18,653 nt of DNA from positions 1 to 18,653 of the forward strand of contig CAJXIK010000009.1 in NCBI GenBank assembly GCA_913054445.1, read 5' to 3'. This DNA comes from an uncultured Bermanella sp. GTDB lineage: Bacteria; Pseudomonadota; Gammaproteobacteria; Pseudomonadales; Oceanobacteraceae. Numbering within the stretch: position 1 is the first letter of the stretch; every line of letters starts with the position of its first letter. Below, one piece after another: positions 1 to 7,622 of the stretch. Below the pieces are notes generated by a model, which worked only from the letters and a program-made list of their open reading frames with translations, searched no databases and was not told where the DNA came from. A program made the position numbers and the translations under genes.

Positions 1-70
1 ATGCTTCAGGAAGCCTCCATGGATGGATTAATGGCGGCCGAAAACTGAAATAGCACCATTTCAGGCTGGC
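1..70 (+). repeat. Long-stem interspersed repeat, copy 1 (left part outside window)
   Basis: The first ~50 bases match those at 261-310 closely, with a shared start ATGCTTCAGGAAGCCTCCAT. The conserved core is at about 10-40, followed by a right arm ending ACCATTTCAGGCTGGC at 55-70. The matching left arm would lie before base 1, so this copy is incomplete. Its last 16 bases are identical to the right end of copy 3 read on the minus strand (8711-8726). Identity as the same family as the other three copies is clear; function is unknown. Confidence 0.75.
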
Positions 71-169
71 GGGGAAACGCAGTGGTACTACTTTAATTTT
101 AATACGATTGCCCTGAGCCAATAAGCCCTTGTCATTGACATTAATATTTAAAACTTCGCAGAGGTTGAA

Positions 170-329
170 CCTAGAGCGATACTGGTTCAGTTCGCGGTCT
201 CGGCAGCATGCTCGTGCCATGGATAGCACTTATAAGGACAATGCAGGATGCAATTGTAAAATGCTTCAGGAAGCCTCCATGGACGGATTCACGGTGGCCG
301 CAACCTGAACCAGTATCGCTCTAGGCTGG
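170..329 (+). repeat. Long-stem interspersed repeat, copy 2
   Basis: A perfect 21-bp inverted repeat joins 170-190 and 305-325, beginning CCTAGAGCGATACTGG and ending with its exact reverse complement. The 114-base interior holds the family core at 270-300 (GAAGCCTCCATGGACGGATT at 270-289, then CACGGTGGCC). A small GCTT/AAGC hairpin sits just before the core, and a GTGC/GCAC hairpin lies further left. The right end continues as AGGCTGG, the terminus shared with copies 1 and 3. It lies about 40 bp upstream of the rph promoter. No transposase or coding capacity of note is inside. Confidence 0.8.
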
Positions 330-368
330 AGGGTAAATTATGTTTGCCTTGCGGAGCCTATAAAGACC

Positions 369-396
369 TTGGCGCTGACAACCAGCACGCTATAAT
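369..396 (+). promoter_or_regulatory. Predicted sigma70 promoter for rph
   Basis: A -35 box TTGGCG (369-374) and a perfect -10 box TATAAT (391-396) are separated by 16 bp. Transcription would start near 403, giving a leader of about 40 nt before rph. It is the strongest sigma70-like match seen in the window. It may also feed yggT and the met genes, because no clear terminator follows rph. Confidence 0.7.
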
Positions 397-441
397 GGCG
401 GCCATTGGTATTTTTACAGACAGATTCAGGATATTTGCATC

Positions 442-1155
442 ATGAGACCCAGCGGCCGCGCGCTAGACCAGCTTAGAGACATTAAGATCACCCGTAATTT
501 CACTAAACACGCCGAAGGGTCTGTGTTGGTGGAATTTGGCGACACTAAGGTCATCTGCACAGCCAGCGTCGAGAGCCGCGTACCTTCATTCTTGCGCGGT
601 AAGGGCAAGGGCTGGGTCACCGCAGAATATGGCATGCTGCCGCGCAGCACCCATTCACGCATGGTGCGCGAGGCAGCCAAGGGCAAGCAAAGCGGTCGCA
701 CCGTGGAAATTAGCCGTTTAATTGGCCGCTCGTTGCGCGCCGCCGTCGACCTTAGCGCCCTCGGCGAAAACGCCATCAGCATAGATTGCGACGTGATTCA
801 GGCCGACGGAGGCACCCGCACCGCCGCCATCACCGGTTCCTGCGTGGCTCTGGTCGATGCCCTCAACCACATGGTTAAAGCAGGCAGAATCAAAAAAAGC
901 CCGCTTAAATACATGATTGCTGCGGTCTCTGTGGGTGTCTATAACGGTGAGGCGGTGCTCGATCTAGACTACGACGAAGACAGCAACGCCGAGACCGACC
1001 TCAATGTGATCATGGCCGACAACGGTGGCTTCATCGAGATTCAAGGCACCGCCGAAGGCGAGCCGTTCCAGCCAGAAGAGCTAAATGCCATGCTGGCACT
1101 GGCGAAAAAAGGCATCGCCGAAATAAATGAATTACAATTAAGCGTGCTGGCTTAA
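442..1155 (+). CDS. rph: Ribonuclease PH
   Basis: The 237-aa product is a full-length RNase PH, the phosphate-dependent 3'-5' exoribonuclease that trims tRNA 3' ends and assembles as a hexameric ring of the PNPase/exosome fold. Visible family signatures include the opening RPSGRALDQLR, EGSVLVEFGDTKVICTASVE (about residues 25-44), RGKGKGWVTAEYGMLPR and the active-site region DCDVIQADGGTRTAAITGS, with a VLDLDYDEDSNAETDLNVIM block near residue 170. ATG 442 is preceded by an AGGA stretch about ten bases upstream and gives the usual length and N-terminus. A sigma70 promoter lies just upstream. In Pseudomonas, as I recall, rph is not next to yggT, so this junction may be a rearrangement. The identification is secure. 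Confidence 0.97.
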   Translation: MRPSGRALDQLRDIKITRNFTKHAEGSVLVEFGDTKVICTASVESRVPSFLRGKGKGWVTAEYGMLPRSTHSRMVREAAKGKQSGRTVEISRLIGRSLRAAVDLSALGENAISIDCDVIQADGGTRTAAITGSCVALVDALNHMVKAGRIKKSPLKYMIAAVSVGVYNGEAVLDLDYDEDSNAETDLNVIMADNGGFIEIQGTAEGEPFQPEELNAMLALAKKGIAEINELQLSVLA

Positions 1156-1194
1156 CGTCATAACGGTCAATAAATTTAGGGTAAGGAATAACAC

Positions 1195-1782
1195 ATGGGA
1201 TCAACGGCGGCGCAGGTGGGCTTATTACTGGTAAATGCAGTGGCAGGCTTCTTTTTGTTTATTATTGTTTTGCGTTTTTTATTGCAGGCGGTGCGAGCAG
1301 ATTTTTACAACCCCATTAGCCAGTTTGTCATCAAGGCCAGTAACCCAGTGTTGATTCCGCTGCGTAAGCTCATACCCGGCTTTGGCGGTTACGATGTGGC
1401 GGCGCTGGTGTTGTTACTGGCCGTAGAATTAGTGGCCATTGTGCTTTCCCTACTGATCATAGATTACTCACCGCTGCCGGTGAGCAACATCGCCATCTGG
1501 GCGCTATTGGGCAGCGTGGGCTTATTCCTTAAGCTCTATTTTTGGGGCATCTTAATCATGATTGTAGCCAGTTGGTTAGCCCCCCAAAGCCAAAACCCGG
1601 CACTGCTGTTGTTACGCCAAATTGTTGAACCTGTGATGCAGCCCATCCGCAAGATGCTGCCCGACATGGGTGGCCTCGACTTAAGCCCTATTATTATTTT
1701 TCTGAGCATTCAGGTCTTGGAAGTCATCTTAATTGGCATGGCACGCAGCTCGGGCGCGCCAGGGTTTATTATTGGCCTCTAG
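1195..1782 (+). CDS. yggT: YggT family inner-membrane protein
   Basis: The 195-aa protein has two copies of the YGGT domain. Each has a membrane helix followed by a conserved N-P-(x)n-P-[IL]-RK-(x)-[IL]-P segment: NPVLIPLRKLIPGFGGYD (about 50-67) and EPVMQPIRKMLPDMGGLD (145-162). Hydrophobic segments lie near residues 8-30, 68-90, 97-128 and 164-182. Members are linked to osmotic-stress tolerance and cell-envelope organisation, but the mechanism is unclear. ATG 1195 follows a good AAGGA site. In pseudomonads yggT sits between proC and metX. Here metX follows as expected, but rph rather than proC precedes it. Family call is firm; role is inferred. Confidence 0.93.
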   Translation: MGSTAAQVGLLLVNAVAGFFLFIIVLRFLLQAVRADFYNPISQFVIKASNPVLIPLRKLIPGFGGYDVAALVLLLAVELVAIVLSLLIIDYSPLPVSNIAIWALLGSVGLFLKLYFWGILIMIVASWLAPQSQNPALLLLRQIVEPVMQPIRKMLPDMGGLDLSPIIIFLSIQVLEVILIGMARSSGAPGFIIGL

Positions 1783-1859
1783 CCACCCGCCGCCATCATT
1801 AACGGCACGCCGTGAGCGTGCTGTTTTCTTTTTTATATATCCGAAAGGGCCTCCATTCG

Positions 1860-3008
1860 ATGCCGCAATCCATCCCCGCTGACTCGGTTGGTATCATCAC
1901 GCCACAGCTGGTCACGTTCGAGCAACCCTTGCAATTGCGCAGCGGCAAGACCCTAGCAAGTTACCAACTGGTTTACGAAAGTTACGGCACGCTCAACCAC
2001 GAAAAAAGCAACGCCATATTAATTTGCCACGCCCTCAGTGGTGACCACCATGCGGCCGGTTTTCATCACCAAGATGATAAAAAACCGGGTTGGTGGGATG
2101 CCTGCATTGGCCCCGGCAAGGTCATAGATACCAATAAGTTTTTTGTTTTATGTTTGAATAATTTAGGTGGCTGCCATGGCAGCAGCGGCCCCACCACCCT
2201 CAACCCAGACACTCAAAAACCCTATGGTAGCGACTTTCCCATGGTGCGAGTACGCGACTGGGTCGAAAGCCAGGCGCGCCTCGCCGACTACCTAGGCATA
2301 GCAAAATTTGCCGCCGTCATCGGTGGCAGCCTGGGCGGCATGCAGGCACTGCGCTGGTCCATTCAATACCCAGAGCGCCTGCACTATGCCGTGGTCATCG
2401 CCTCTGCGCCTAAGTTAAGCGCGCAGAATATCGCCTTCAACGAGGTGGCTCGCAACGCCATCATGAAGGACCCAGAATTTCACGACGGCCACTACCTAGA
2501 AAAAGGGGTGATACCCAAAACAGGCTTAATGCAGGCACGCATGCTGGCTCACCTCACCTACCTGAGTGACGGCGGCTTAGGTGAGAAATTTGGCCGCGCC
2601 ATGAAAAACCAAGAGGTGAACTACGATTACACGCCGGAGTTTCAGATAGAAAGCTACCTGCATTATCAGGGCGAAAAATTCAGCACTAGCTTCGATGCCA
2701 ACACTTACTTACTCATGACCAAGGCGCTGGATTATTTTGATCCGGCGCAGTACACAGACCACGACCTAACCCAGTGCTTAAGTGTGGCACAGTGTAAATT
2801 CTTAGTGATCAGTTTCACCACCGACTGGCGCTTTAGCCCCCAGCGCAGCGAAGAAATTGTCGATGCCTTAATTGCCGCCGACAAGGACGTGAGCTATGCC
2901 CGCATAGAGTCGGAAAAAGGTCACGATGCCTTCTTGATTCCCATCCCTAGGTACATAAAACTATTTTCCGCCTACATGTCGCGCATCACGCAGGAGTTAA
3001 ATTTATGA
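1860..3008 (+). CDS. metX: Homoserine O-acyltransferase (MetX)
   Basis: MetX is an alpha/beta-hydrolase-fold enzyme that acylates homoserine in the first committed step of methionine synthesis. From ATG 1860 the protein is 382 aa. The nucleophile elbow GGSLGGMQ carries Ser157, and the rest of the triad is likely Asp322 (TTDWRFSP) and His355 (KGHDAF). LICHALSGDHHAAG and LNNLGGCHGSSGP are family blocks. An upstream in-frame GTG at 1812 would add 16 residues (SVLFSFLYI...) not typical of the family; ATG 1860 has a purine-rich AAAGGG upstream and gives the Pseudomonas-like N-terminus MPQSIPADSVG. Many gammaproteobacterial MetX proteins use succinyl-CoA rather than acetyl-CoA, so the acyl donor is left open. 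The stop overlaps the metW start by 4 nt (ATGA). Confidence 0.96.
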   Translation: MPQSIPADSVGIITPQLVTFEQPLQLRSGKTLASYQLVYESYGTLNHEKSNAILICHALSGDHHAAGFHHQDDKKPGWWDACIGPGKVIDTNKFFVLCLNNLGGCHGSSGPTTLNPDTQKPYGSDFPMVRVRDWVESQARLADYLGIAKFAAVIGGSLGGMQALRWSIQYPERLHYAVVIASAPKLSAQNIAFNEVARNAIMKDPEFHDGHYLEKGVIPKTGLMQARMLAHLTYLSDGGLGEKFGRAMKNQEVNYDYTPEFQIESYLHYQGEKFSTSFDANTYLLMTKALDYFDPAQYTDHDLTQCLSVAQCKFLVISFTTDWRFSPQRSEEIVDALIAADKDVSYARIESEKGHDAFLIPIPRYIKLFSAYMSRITQELNL

Positions 3009-3601
3009 ACTTGCGCAGCGATCTTAAGATCATTCAAAACTGGGTGCCCGCCAACAGCCAAGTACTGGATTTAGGCTGTGGCCAGGGCGAGCTATTGTCT
3101 TTTTTAAAAGAGCAAAAACAGTGCAAGACCTACGGCCTAGAAATTAACGCCGACAGCATAGTGAGCTGCATAGAGAAAGGCATCAACGTCATCGAGCACA
3201 ACCTAAATGACGGCCTGCAACACTTCAACGATGACAGCGTCGATACCGTCATCATGACCCAGGCCCTACAAGCGGTGAACCGCCCCGACCGCCTGCTGGA
3301 CGAGATGTTGCGCGTGGGCAAGGAAGCCATCATTACCTTCCCTAATTTTGGTTACTGGCGCACCCGCCTGTTTTTGCTACACAAGGGGGGCATGCCCATG
3401 TCCAAGACCCTGCCCTACGCTTGGTACGATACGCCGAACATTCACCTGTGTACCTTTCATGATTTCGAAAACTTGTGTCGCGAAAAAAAGCTCACTATTC
3501 GCGAGCGCACCGTCGTCAACAAGAACCATCAGGAGTCTTTGGCCATTCGCCTCTGGCCCAACCTGCTGGGCGAGATTGCCATCTACCGTGTGAGCCGTTA
3601 A
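3005..3601 (+). CDS. metW: Methionine biosynthesis protein MetW
   Basis: This 198-aa class I methyltransferase-fold protein has the SAM-binding motif VLDLGCGQGELL at residues 20-31 and the MetW blocks VIMTQALQAVNRPDRLLDEM, GKEAIITFPNFGYWRTR and LPYAWYDTPNIHLCTF. MetW is genetically tied to MetX and is needed for, or stimulates, homoserine acylation in several proteobacteria; its own methyl transfer substrate is not established. The ATG overlaps the metX TGA in an ATGA junction, so translation is probably coupled, which fits a protein working with MetX in near-equal amounts. Full-length with no visible defects. Confidence 0.95.
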   Translation: MNLRSDLKIIQNWVPANSQVLDLGCGQGELLSFLKEQKQCKTYGLEINADSIVSCIEKGINVIEHNLNDGLQHFNDDSVDTVIMTQALQAVNRPDRLLDEMLRVGKEAIITFPNFGYWRTRLFLLHKGGMPMSKTLPYAWYDTPNIHLCTFHDFENLCREKKLTIRERTVVNKNHQESLAIRLWPNLLGEIAIYRVSR

Positions 3602-3620
3602 CGACTATTGAGGAGTTGCT

Positions 3621-4055
3621 ATGCGTTTATTGTGCGCGTTAATTTTTACCCTGTTGGCAAGCACCGCCAGCGCCGAACAAAAACAAGTATTTGGCGAGTA
3701 CGAGGTGCATTACATCGCCTTCACTAGCTCCGAATTGGATAAAGATGTGGCCAAAATTTATGGCATCCCCAGAAGCGGCTCGCTGGGCTATATGTCAATC
3801 AGCGTATTAAAGACCGGCATCAGTGCCTTACCCGTGGCCTGGAATGCCAAACTAACCGGCACCATGAGCAACCTACTGGGACAGACACGCGAGTTAGAAT
3901 TCACCCGCATTCAGGAACAGGGTGCCTTGTATTTTCACAGCACCTTCGATTTTTATGATCGAGACATGTACCGTTTTCACATAAAAGTGCAGCCCGACGG
4001 GCAAGTGCGCACCTACGATTTAAAATTCAGTCAGAAATTTTACCGAGGCGAATAA
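3621..4055 (+). CDS. DUF4426 family exported protein
   Basis: The 144-aa protein begins with a signal peptide: MRLL, a hydrophobic stretch, then STASA|EQ with likely cleavage after residue 18. The mature ~126 residues (QVFGEYEVHYIAFTSSEL, later DFYDRDMYRFHIKVQPDG) match the DUF4426 proteins found between metW and rdgB in pseudomonads (PA0388-like, from memory). It is probably periplasmic, with a beta-rich pattern of alternating hydrophobic residues. Nothing catalytic is visible and the function is unknown. A strong GAGGAG site precedes ATG 3621; it lies 19 bp after metW and 2 bp before rdgB, so it is an operon member. Confidence 0.88.
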   Translation: MRLLCALIFTLLASTASAEQKQVFGEYEVHYIAFTSSELDKDVAKIYGIPRSGSLGYMSISVLKTGISALPVAWNAKLTGTMSNLLGQTRELEFTRIQEQGALYFHSTFDFYDRDMYRFHIKVQPDGQVRTYDLKFSQKFYRGE

Positions 4056-4057
4056 TC

Positions 4058-4654
4058 ATGGATAAGCAAAGAGTCGTCCTCGCCAGTGGCAATAAGGGCA
4101 AGCTAGTCGAACTGCAAGATGCGTTGCAACGCTTTGATGTAACGCTCATCCCGCAGACTCAATTTGGGGTAGAGAGCGTCGAAGAAACGGGCCTCAGCTT
4201 CGTGGAAAACGCCATATTGAAGGCGCGTCACGCCAGCAAAGTTACCGGCTTAGCGGCCTTAAGCGATGACAGCGGCCTAGAAGTAGACGCCCTATTTGGC
4301 GCACCGGGTATTTACAGCGCCCGTTTTGCAGGCACCGACGGCGATGACGAACAAAATAATTTAAAGCTGCTGGCAGAGATGAGCGCCATCCCCAGTGAGC
4401 AACGCACCGCACGCTTCCACTGTGTTCTCGTCTACCTACGTCACTGGCAAGACCCCACGCCGATCATCTGCCAAGGCAGCTGGCAGGGCGTGATCAAAAC
4501 CACACTAGAGGGCAGCGGCGGCTTTGGCTACGACCCGTTATTTTTTGTGCCCTCGCTCAACAAGAGCGCCGCGCAATTAAGCAAGGCCGAGAAAAACCAA
4601 ATGAGTCATCGCGGTCAGGCCATCAAACAATTGCACAGTCTGTTTAGACTGTAA
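4058..4654 (+). CDS. rdgB: XTP/dITP diphosphatase (RdgB/HAM1 family)
   Basis: This 198-aa house-cleaning enzyme hydrolyses XTP, ITP and dITP to monophosphates, keeping deaminated purines out of DNA and RNA. The substrate-binding SGNKGK motif is at residues 10-15. The metal/catalytic LSDDSGLEVDAL block is at 68-79 (Asp70/Asp71), followed by PGIYSARFAG, EGSGGFGYDPLFFVP and the C-terminal SHRGQAI. Length equals the family norm of about 197 aa. It starts 2 bp after the DUF4426 stop, so it is cotranscribed and probably translationally coupled; hemW follows after 10 bp. Confidence 0.97.
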   Translation: MDKQRVVLASGNKGKLVELQDALQRFDVTLIPQTQFGVESVEETGLSFVENAILKARHASKVTGLAALSDDSGLEVDALFGAPGIYSARFAGTDGDDEQNNLKLLAEMSAIPSEQRTARFHCVLVYLRHWQDPTPIICQGSWQGVIKTTLEGSGGFGYDPLFFVPSLNKSAAQLSKAEKNQMSHRGQAIKQLHSLFRL

Positions 4655-4664
4655 GGCTGCGCCT

Positions 4665-5819
4665 ATGACTCTCTCTACTTCATCACTACAACTGCCGCCC
4701 CTGGCGCTCTACATCCATGTGCCTTGGTGCGTGCGCAAGTGCCCTTACTGCGACTTTAACAGCCACCAGGCCCCAGCCTCCTTGCCCGAACAAGATTATG
4801 TGCAGGCGCTGCTGGATGATTTAAGAGGTGACGCTCACTGGGTACAGGGGCGCAAGATCGAGAGTATCTTTATCGGCGGTGGCACTCCCTCCATGTTGAG
4901 CGTGCAAGCCTACGAGGATTTATTTAGCGGCCTTAAACAGCAACTGGATTTTGCCGCCGACATAGAAATCACCCTAGAGGCTAATCCAGGCACCTTCGAG
5001 GCCGAAAAATTTGCCGGCTACCGCAAGCTGGGCATCAATCGTTTGTCCATTGGTATCCAAAGTTTTCAAGACCCCCAACTTAAAAAACTCGGGCGCATCC
5101 ACAGCGCCCAGCAAGCCACTGCCGCCGTACAAATGGCCATAGACGCAGGCTTCGATAATTTTAACCTAGATTTAATGCACGGTTTGCCGGGCCAAGATTT
5201 GGCACTGGCCCTGTCTGACCTAAGACAGGCCATCGCCTTAAAGCCCAGCCACATAAGCTGGTACCAGCTCACCATAGAGCCCAACACCGAATACTTTAAG
5301 TATCCGCCCAAATTACCCCAAGATGAAACCCTGTGGGACATACAGGAAGCCGGGCAGGCGTTGTTAGCCGAGCACGGTTTCCAGCAGTATGAAATTTCGG
5401 CCTATGCGCAAGAGCAGCGCCAAGCCAGGCACAACATTAACTACTGGCAATTCGGTGATTACCTCGGCATAGGTGCCGGTGCCCACGGCAAGATCACCCT
5501 GCCCAATGACAATAAAATAGTGCGCAGCAACAAGACCCGCTTGCCCAAGGATTATTTAAACCGCGCCAAGATTCACTCGGTTAATGTCAGTGACATCGAG
5601 ATGACAGATCGCGACCTAGAATTTTTCATGAACGCCCTACGCTTGTATCAGGGCACGCCCTTTCATGTATTTGCAGAGCGCACCGGTTTATCCACAGCAC
5701 ACTGCCGAGAGAAAATGGCCAATGCCATCGAGGCGGGCTTGTTAGAAGATGGGCAGGAAATTAAAACCACCGCTAAGGGTCGCTTGTTTTTGAATGAGTT
5801 ATTAGAGAAGTTTTTGTGA
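4665..5819 (+). CDS. hemW: Haem chaperone HemW (HemN-like radical SAM protein)
   Basis: The 384-aa protein carries the radical-SAM [4Fe-4S] motif CVRKCPYC (Cys22, Cys26, Cys29) within YIHVPWCVRKCPYCDFNS, then GGGTPS at 71-76 and EANPGTFE. The HemW-type HNINYWQFGDYLGIGAGAHG block lies in the middle and a C-terminal HemN_C region follows. It resembles coproporphyrinogen III dehydrogenase HemN, but the short N-terminus and the HNxxYW motif point to HemW, which binds haem and hands it to acceptor proteins rather than making porphyrin. Location after rdgB matches pseudomonads. It is the last gene of the rightward block. Confidence 0.95.
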   Translation: MTLSTSSLQLPPLALYIHVPWCVRKCPYCDFNSHQAPASLPEQDYVQALLDDLRGDAHWVQGRKIESIFIGGGTPSMLSVQAYEDLFSGLKQQLDFAADIEITLEANPGTFEAEKFAGYRKLGINRLSIGIQSFQDPQLKKLGRIHSAQQATAAVQMAIDAGFDNFNLDLMHGLPGQDLALALSDLRQAIALKPSHISWYQLTIEPNTEYFKYPPKLPQDETLWDIQEAGQALLAEHGFQQYEISAYAQEQRQARHNINYWQFGDYLGIGAGAHGKITLPNDNKIVRSNKTRLPKDYLNRAKIHSVNVSDIEMTDRDLEFFMNALRLYQGTPFHVFAERTGLSTAHCREKMANAIEAGLLEDGQEIKTTAKGRLFLNELLEKFL

Positions 5820-5864
5820 GCGAGGTTAGGCATTGCAAAACACCCTTGCAAGCTCACACGGTAC

Positions 5865-5938
5865 AGCCTGCGATGCCCTCAATAATTGAGGCTTAGCGAC
5901 TAAGTGGACTTAGACTCGCAGCACTTGCGTCGCAGGCT
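5865..5938. repeat. Cloverleaf-like palindromic element after hemW
   Basis: A 9-bp perfect outer stem pairs AGCCTGCGA (5865-5873) with TCGCAGGCT (5930-5938). Inside lie three hairpins in a row: CCTCAATAATTGAGG (5877-5891), CTAAGTGGACTTAG (5900-5913, UGGA loop when drawn with 5 bp) and CGCAGCACTTGCG (5917-5929). The first two are essentially perfect palindromes. It sits between hemW and a convergent gene, so a bidirectional terminator is one reading, although only a short T run follows. It has no tRNA T-loop or CCA, so it is not a tRNA. Confidence 0.6.
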
Positions 5939-5945
5939 TTGTGTA

Positions 5946-6239
5946 TTACTCGGCCCCTGCGGCCTTTAGCGCGTCGGCGTATGCTTGGCCGGATGTGTGC
6001 GTCGAGATAACGGCCAGTGCCGTTGCGTTGTCTAGGTTCTTGGCATTAACATCGCCCCCCTCTTCCTTGAAGAACACGATAAACTCGGCAAAGGTATCGG
6101 CCAGCATGTGCTGATATGCCTTCATGATGTTGAGATAATCAACACTGCTACCGTCATGGCTTTTACTGGTCAAGAAACCGCGCATGGACTCTTCGTTCCA
6201 CTCGCCACCAAATACTTTTTCTTTATCTTTTTTTAACAT
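5946..6239 (-). CDS. PA4642-family small protein of unknown function
   Basis: The 97-aa acidic soluble protein starts MLKKDKEKVFGGEWNEES, with DYLNIMKAYQHMLADTFAEF and a GGDVNAKNLDN turn resembling an ankyrin-like or helical repeat loop. From memory it resembles Pseudomonas PA4642-type proteins of about 95 aa (charged start, DYxxxxxAYxxxxxxxFxxF, NAKNxxG, C-terminal YxxAL). No signal peptide, membrane segment or catalytic motif is visible. ATG 6239 has an AGGAAT site on the minus strand. It is convergent with hemW and follows trmB with a 150-bp gap, so it probably has its own promoter, although none is clear. Function unknown. Confidence 0.75.
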   Translation of the reverse strand: MLKKDKEKVFGGEWNEESMRGFLTSKSHDGSSVDYLNIMKAYQHMLADTFAEFIVFFKEEGGDVNAKNLDNATALAVISTHTSGQAYADALKAAGAE

Positions 6240-6391
6240 GTTTTATTCCTACTCTCATTTCTACTTTGATTGTTTCGTGAACTTATCTGGGCTGCTAAAG
6301 ATTGGAAAATAAATAACCGAGCAGCCAAACTAACTTAGCTTGAAGCATTAACCTCTAAGCAGGCGGATAAGTTAAAGTTTATGATGAAAAC

Positions 6392-7117
6392 CTAGCCACC
6401 CACTTTCTTGAAGATTAAATCCCACACCCCGTGACCTAAGTTCTCGCCACGCTTTTCAAACTTGGTTAAGGGGCGAAACTCTGGGCGCGGATGATATTCA
6501 TTTTTACCCGCGATATTTTCATAACCAGGTGCCTCTAGCATCACCTCCATCATGTGCTCGGCATAGTTTTCCCAGTCGGTGGCCATGTGGTAAGTGCCGC
6601 CCAACTTAATTTTATTACGCAGTGTCTCCACAAAAGCTAATTGCACGATGCGGCGCTTGTGATGACGGGCCTTGTGCCAAGGGTCGGGGAAGTACAGCTG
6701 TACACATTGCAGGCTGTCATCTGGGATGCACTGCGCCAATACTTCGATGGCGTCGTCTTTAAATACGCGCAGGTTTTGTACGCCAAAGTCGTCGGCGTCG
6801 CGCAGAATTTTACCCACCCCAGGGGTGTGTACCTCTATGCCGATGTAGTTTAAATGCGGGTTGGCCTGACACATCTCCACTAGGCTCTTGCCCATGCCGA
6901 AGCCTATCTCAAGCACCACAGGGTTATGGTTGCCAAAGATTGCGTGGTAATCCAGCATGCCGCTGTCTAGGGTTAGCCCCTTATCGACAAAGTGCTTAGT
7001 GTAGCCTTCACGCTGCGCCGCCGTCATGCGCCCGGCACGAATCACAAACGACTTAATGCGCTTGGCGTAGGTGACCGGCTCATCGCCTGTTTGTGGTGGA
7101 GTTTGTTTATCTGTCAT
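6392..7117 (-). CDS. trmB: tRNA (guanine46-N7)-methyltransferase
   Basis: TrmB puts m7G at position 46 of the tRNA variable loop using SAM. The start chosen is ATG 7117 (241 aa), which has a GGAAAA site upstream and gives MTDKQTPPQ; an in-frame upstream start at 7177 would add 20 unrelated residues encoded inside the preceding gene. SAM motif VVLEIGFGMGKSL lies at 67-79. The family hallmark LYFPDPWHKARHHKRR lies at 141-156, with catalytic Asp145. Later blocks are GGTYHMATDWENYAEHM and RPLTKFEKRGENLGHGVWDLIF. The start overlaps the DUF423 stop by 11 nt, so the two are probably coupled. Confidence 0.96.
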   Translation of the reverse strand: MTDKQTPPQTGDEPVTYAKRIKSFVIRAGRMTAAQREGYTKHFVDKGLTLDSGMLDYHAIFGNHNPVVLEIGFGMGKSLVEMCQANPHLNYIGIEVHTPGVGKILRDADDFGVQNLRVFKDDAIEVLAQCIPDDSLQCVQLYFPDPWHKARHHKRRIVQLAFVETLRNKIKLGGTYHMATDWENYAEHMMEVMLEAPGYENIAGKNEYHPRPEFRPLTKFEKRGENLGHGVWDLIFKKVGG

Positions 7118-7529
7118 CTTGTTTTCCAAAATCTGTATCTGTGCCTGTGGCGGCCCATATAAGTATTGCCCAGCCAATTAAGAAGGCTAGCCCCCCTAAC
7201 GGGGTTAGCAGTGCCAAGCTTAGGTGATCTGCCTGTGCCATGCCGCTTAAGGCAAAGAAGTAGAGGCTGCCGCTGAACAACAATATGCCCATTATAAAAC
7301 TGTAGGCGGCTTTATCCAATCCGCGCCATGCTGGCCATTGTTTGCTGGCGAAGGCCAGTATCAATATGGCTAGGCTGTGAAACTGCTGATATTGCACGCC
7401 GGTGCTTATCCAGCCTAAGGCTTGAGCCGATAGTTGAGCCTTGAGGGCGTGGGCCGCAAACGCACCAATCAACACACTACTAGCCGCCAGTGTGGCCGCC
7501 GTCATGAGCAGGAATGTAGGTAATTTCAT
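7107..7529 (-). CDS. DUF423 family (YgdD/YwdK-like) membrane protein
   Basis: The 140-aa protein has four hydrophobic helices near residues 7-27, 50-62, 75-95 and 104-126. The family signatures GAFAAHAL (22-29), TGVQYQQFHSLA and FSGSLYFFAL are present, as is the closing LTPLGGLAFLIGWAILIW. It is a predicted inner-membrane protein of unknown function. The gene lies directly upstream of trmB on the same strand with an 11-nt overlap. It follows rpoH after about 93 bp that contain a strong hairpin. Confidence 0.9.
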   Translation of the reverse strand: MKLPTFLLMTAATLAASSVLIGAFAAHALKAQLSAQALGWISTGVQYQQFHSLAILILAFASKQWPAWRGLDKAAYSFIMGILLFSGSLYFFALSGMAQADHLSLALLTPLGGLAFLIGWAILIWAATGTDTDFGKQDDR

Positions 7530-7562
7530 AGGGTGGGTAAGGTTACTGAGGTAAATCGAAGG

Positions 7563-7586
7563 TGATGGCTTGCTGGCAAGCCATCA
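7563..7586 (-). terminator. Hairpin between rpoH and DUF423, possible terminator
   Basis: An 11-bp perfect inverted repeat TGATGGCTTGC / GCAAGCCATCA is separated by TG; it would fold as 10 bp with a CTGG loop. It lies about 37 bp after the rpoH stop in the direction of rpoH transcription. The following bases on the minus strand contain only a weak T stretch, so intrinsic termination is plausible but not certain. Confidence 0.45.
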
Positions 7587-7622
7587 TGTAGGGCGCTGAA
7601 AACAGCCGTGGCAAGCTAGCCG

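Noticed and set aside
135..163. Promoter starting with TTGACA at 135-140
   Set aside because: No acceptable -10 box at 15-19 bp spacing and no gene it would serve before the rph promoter.
261..308. Short open frame MLQEASMDGFTVAAT, matched by MLQEASMDGLMAAEN at 1-48, suggesting a conserved 15-aa peptide
   Set aside because: The frame lies in the repeat core and is not kept in copies 3 and 4 (a stop directly precedes the core in copy 4). Similarity is explained by the repeat itself; no clear ribosome site.
1812..1859. Longer MetX from GTG 1812
   Set aside because: Adds residues unlike the family, has no better ribosome site, and the ATG at 1860 gives the conserved N-terminus.
5865..5938. tRNA gene in the cloverleaf after hemW
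   Set aside because: The outer stem is 9 bp rather than 7, there is no GTTCGANNC T-loop or D-loop pattern, and arm spacing does not fit.
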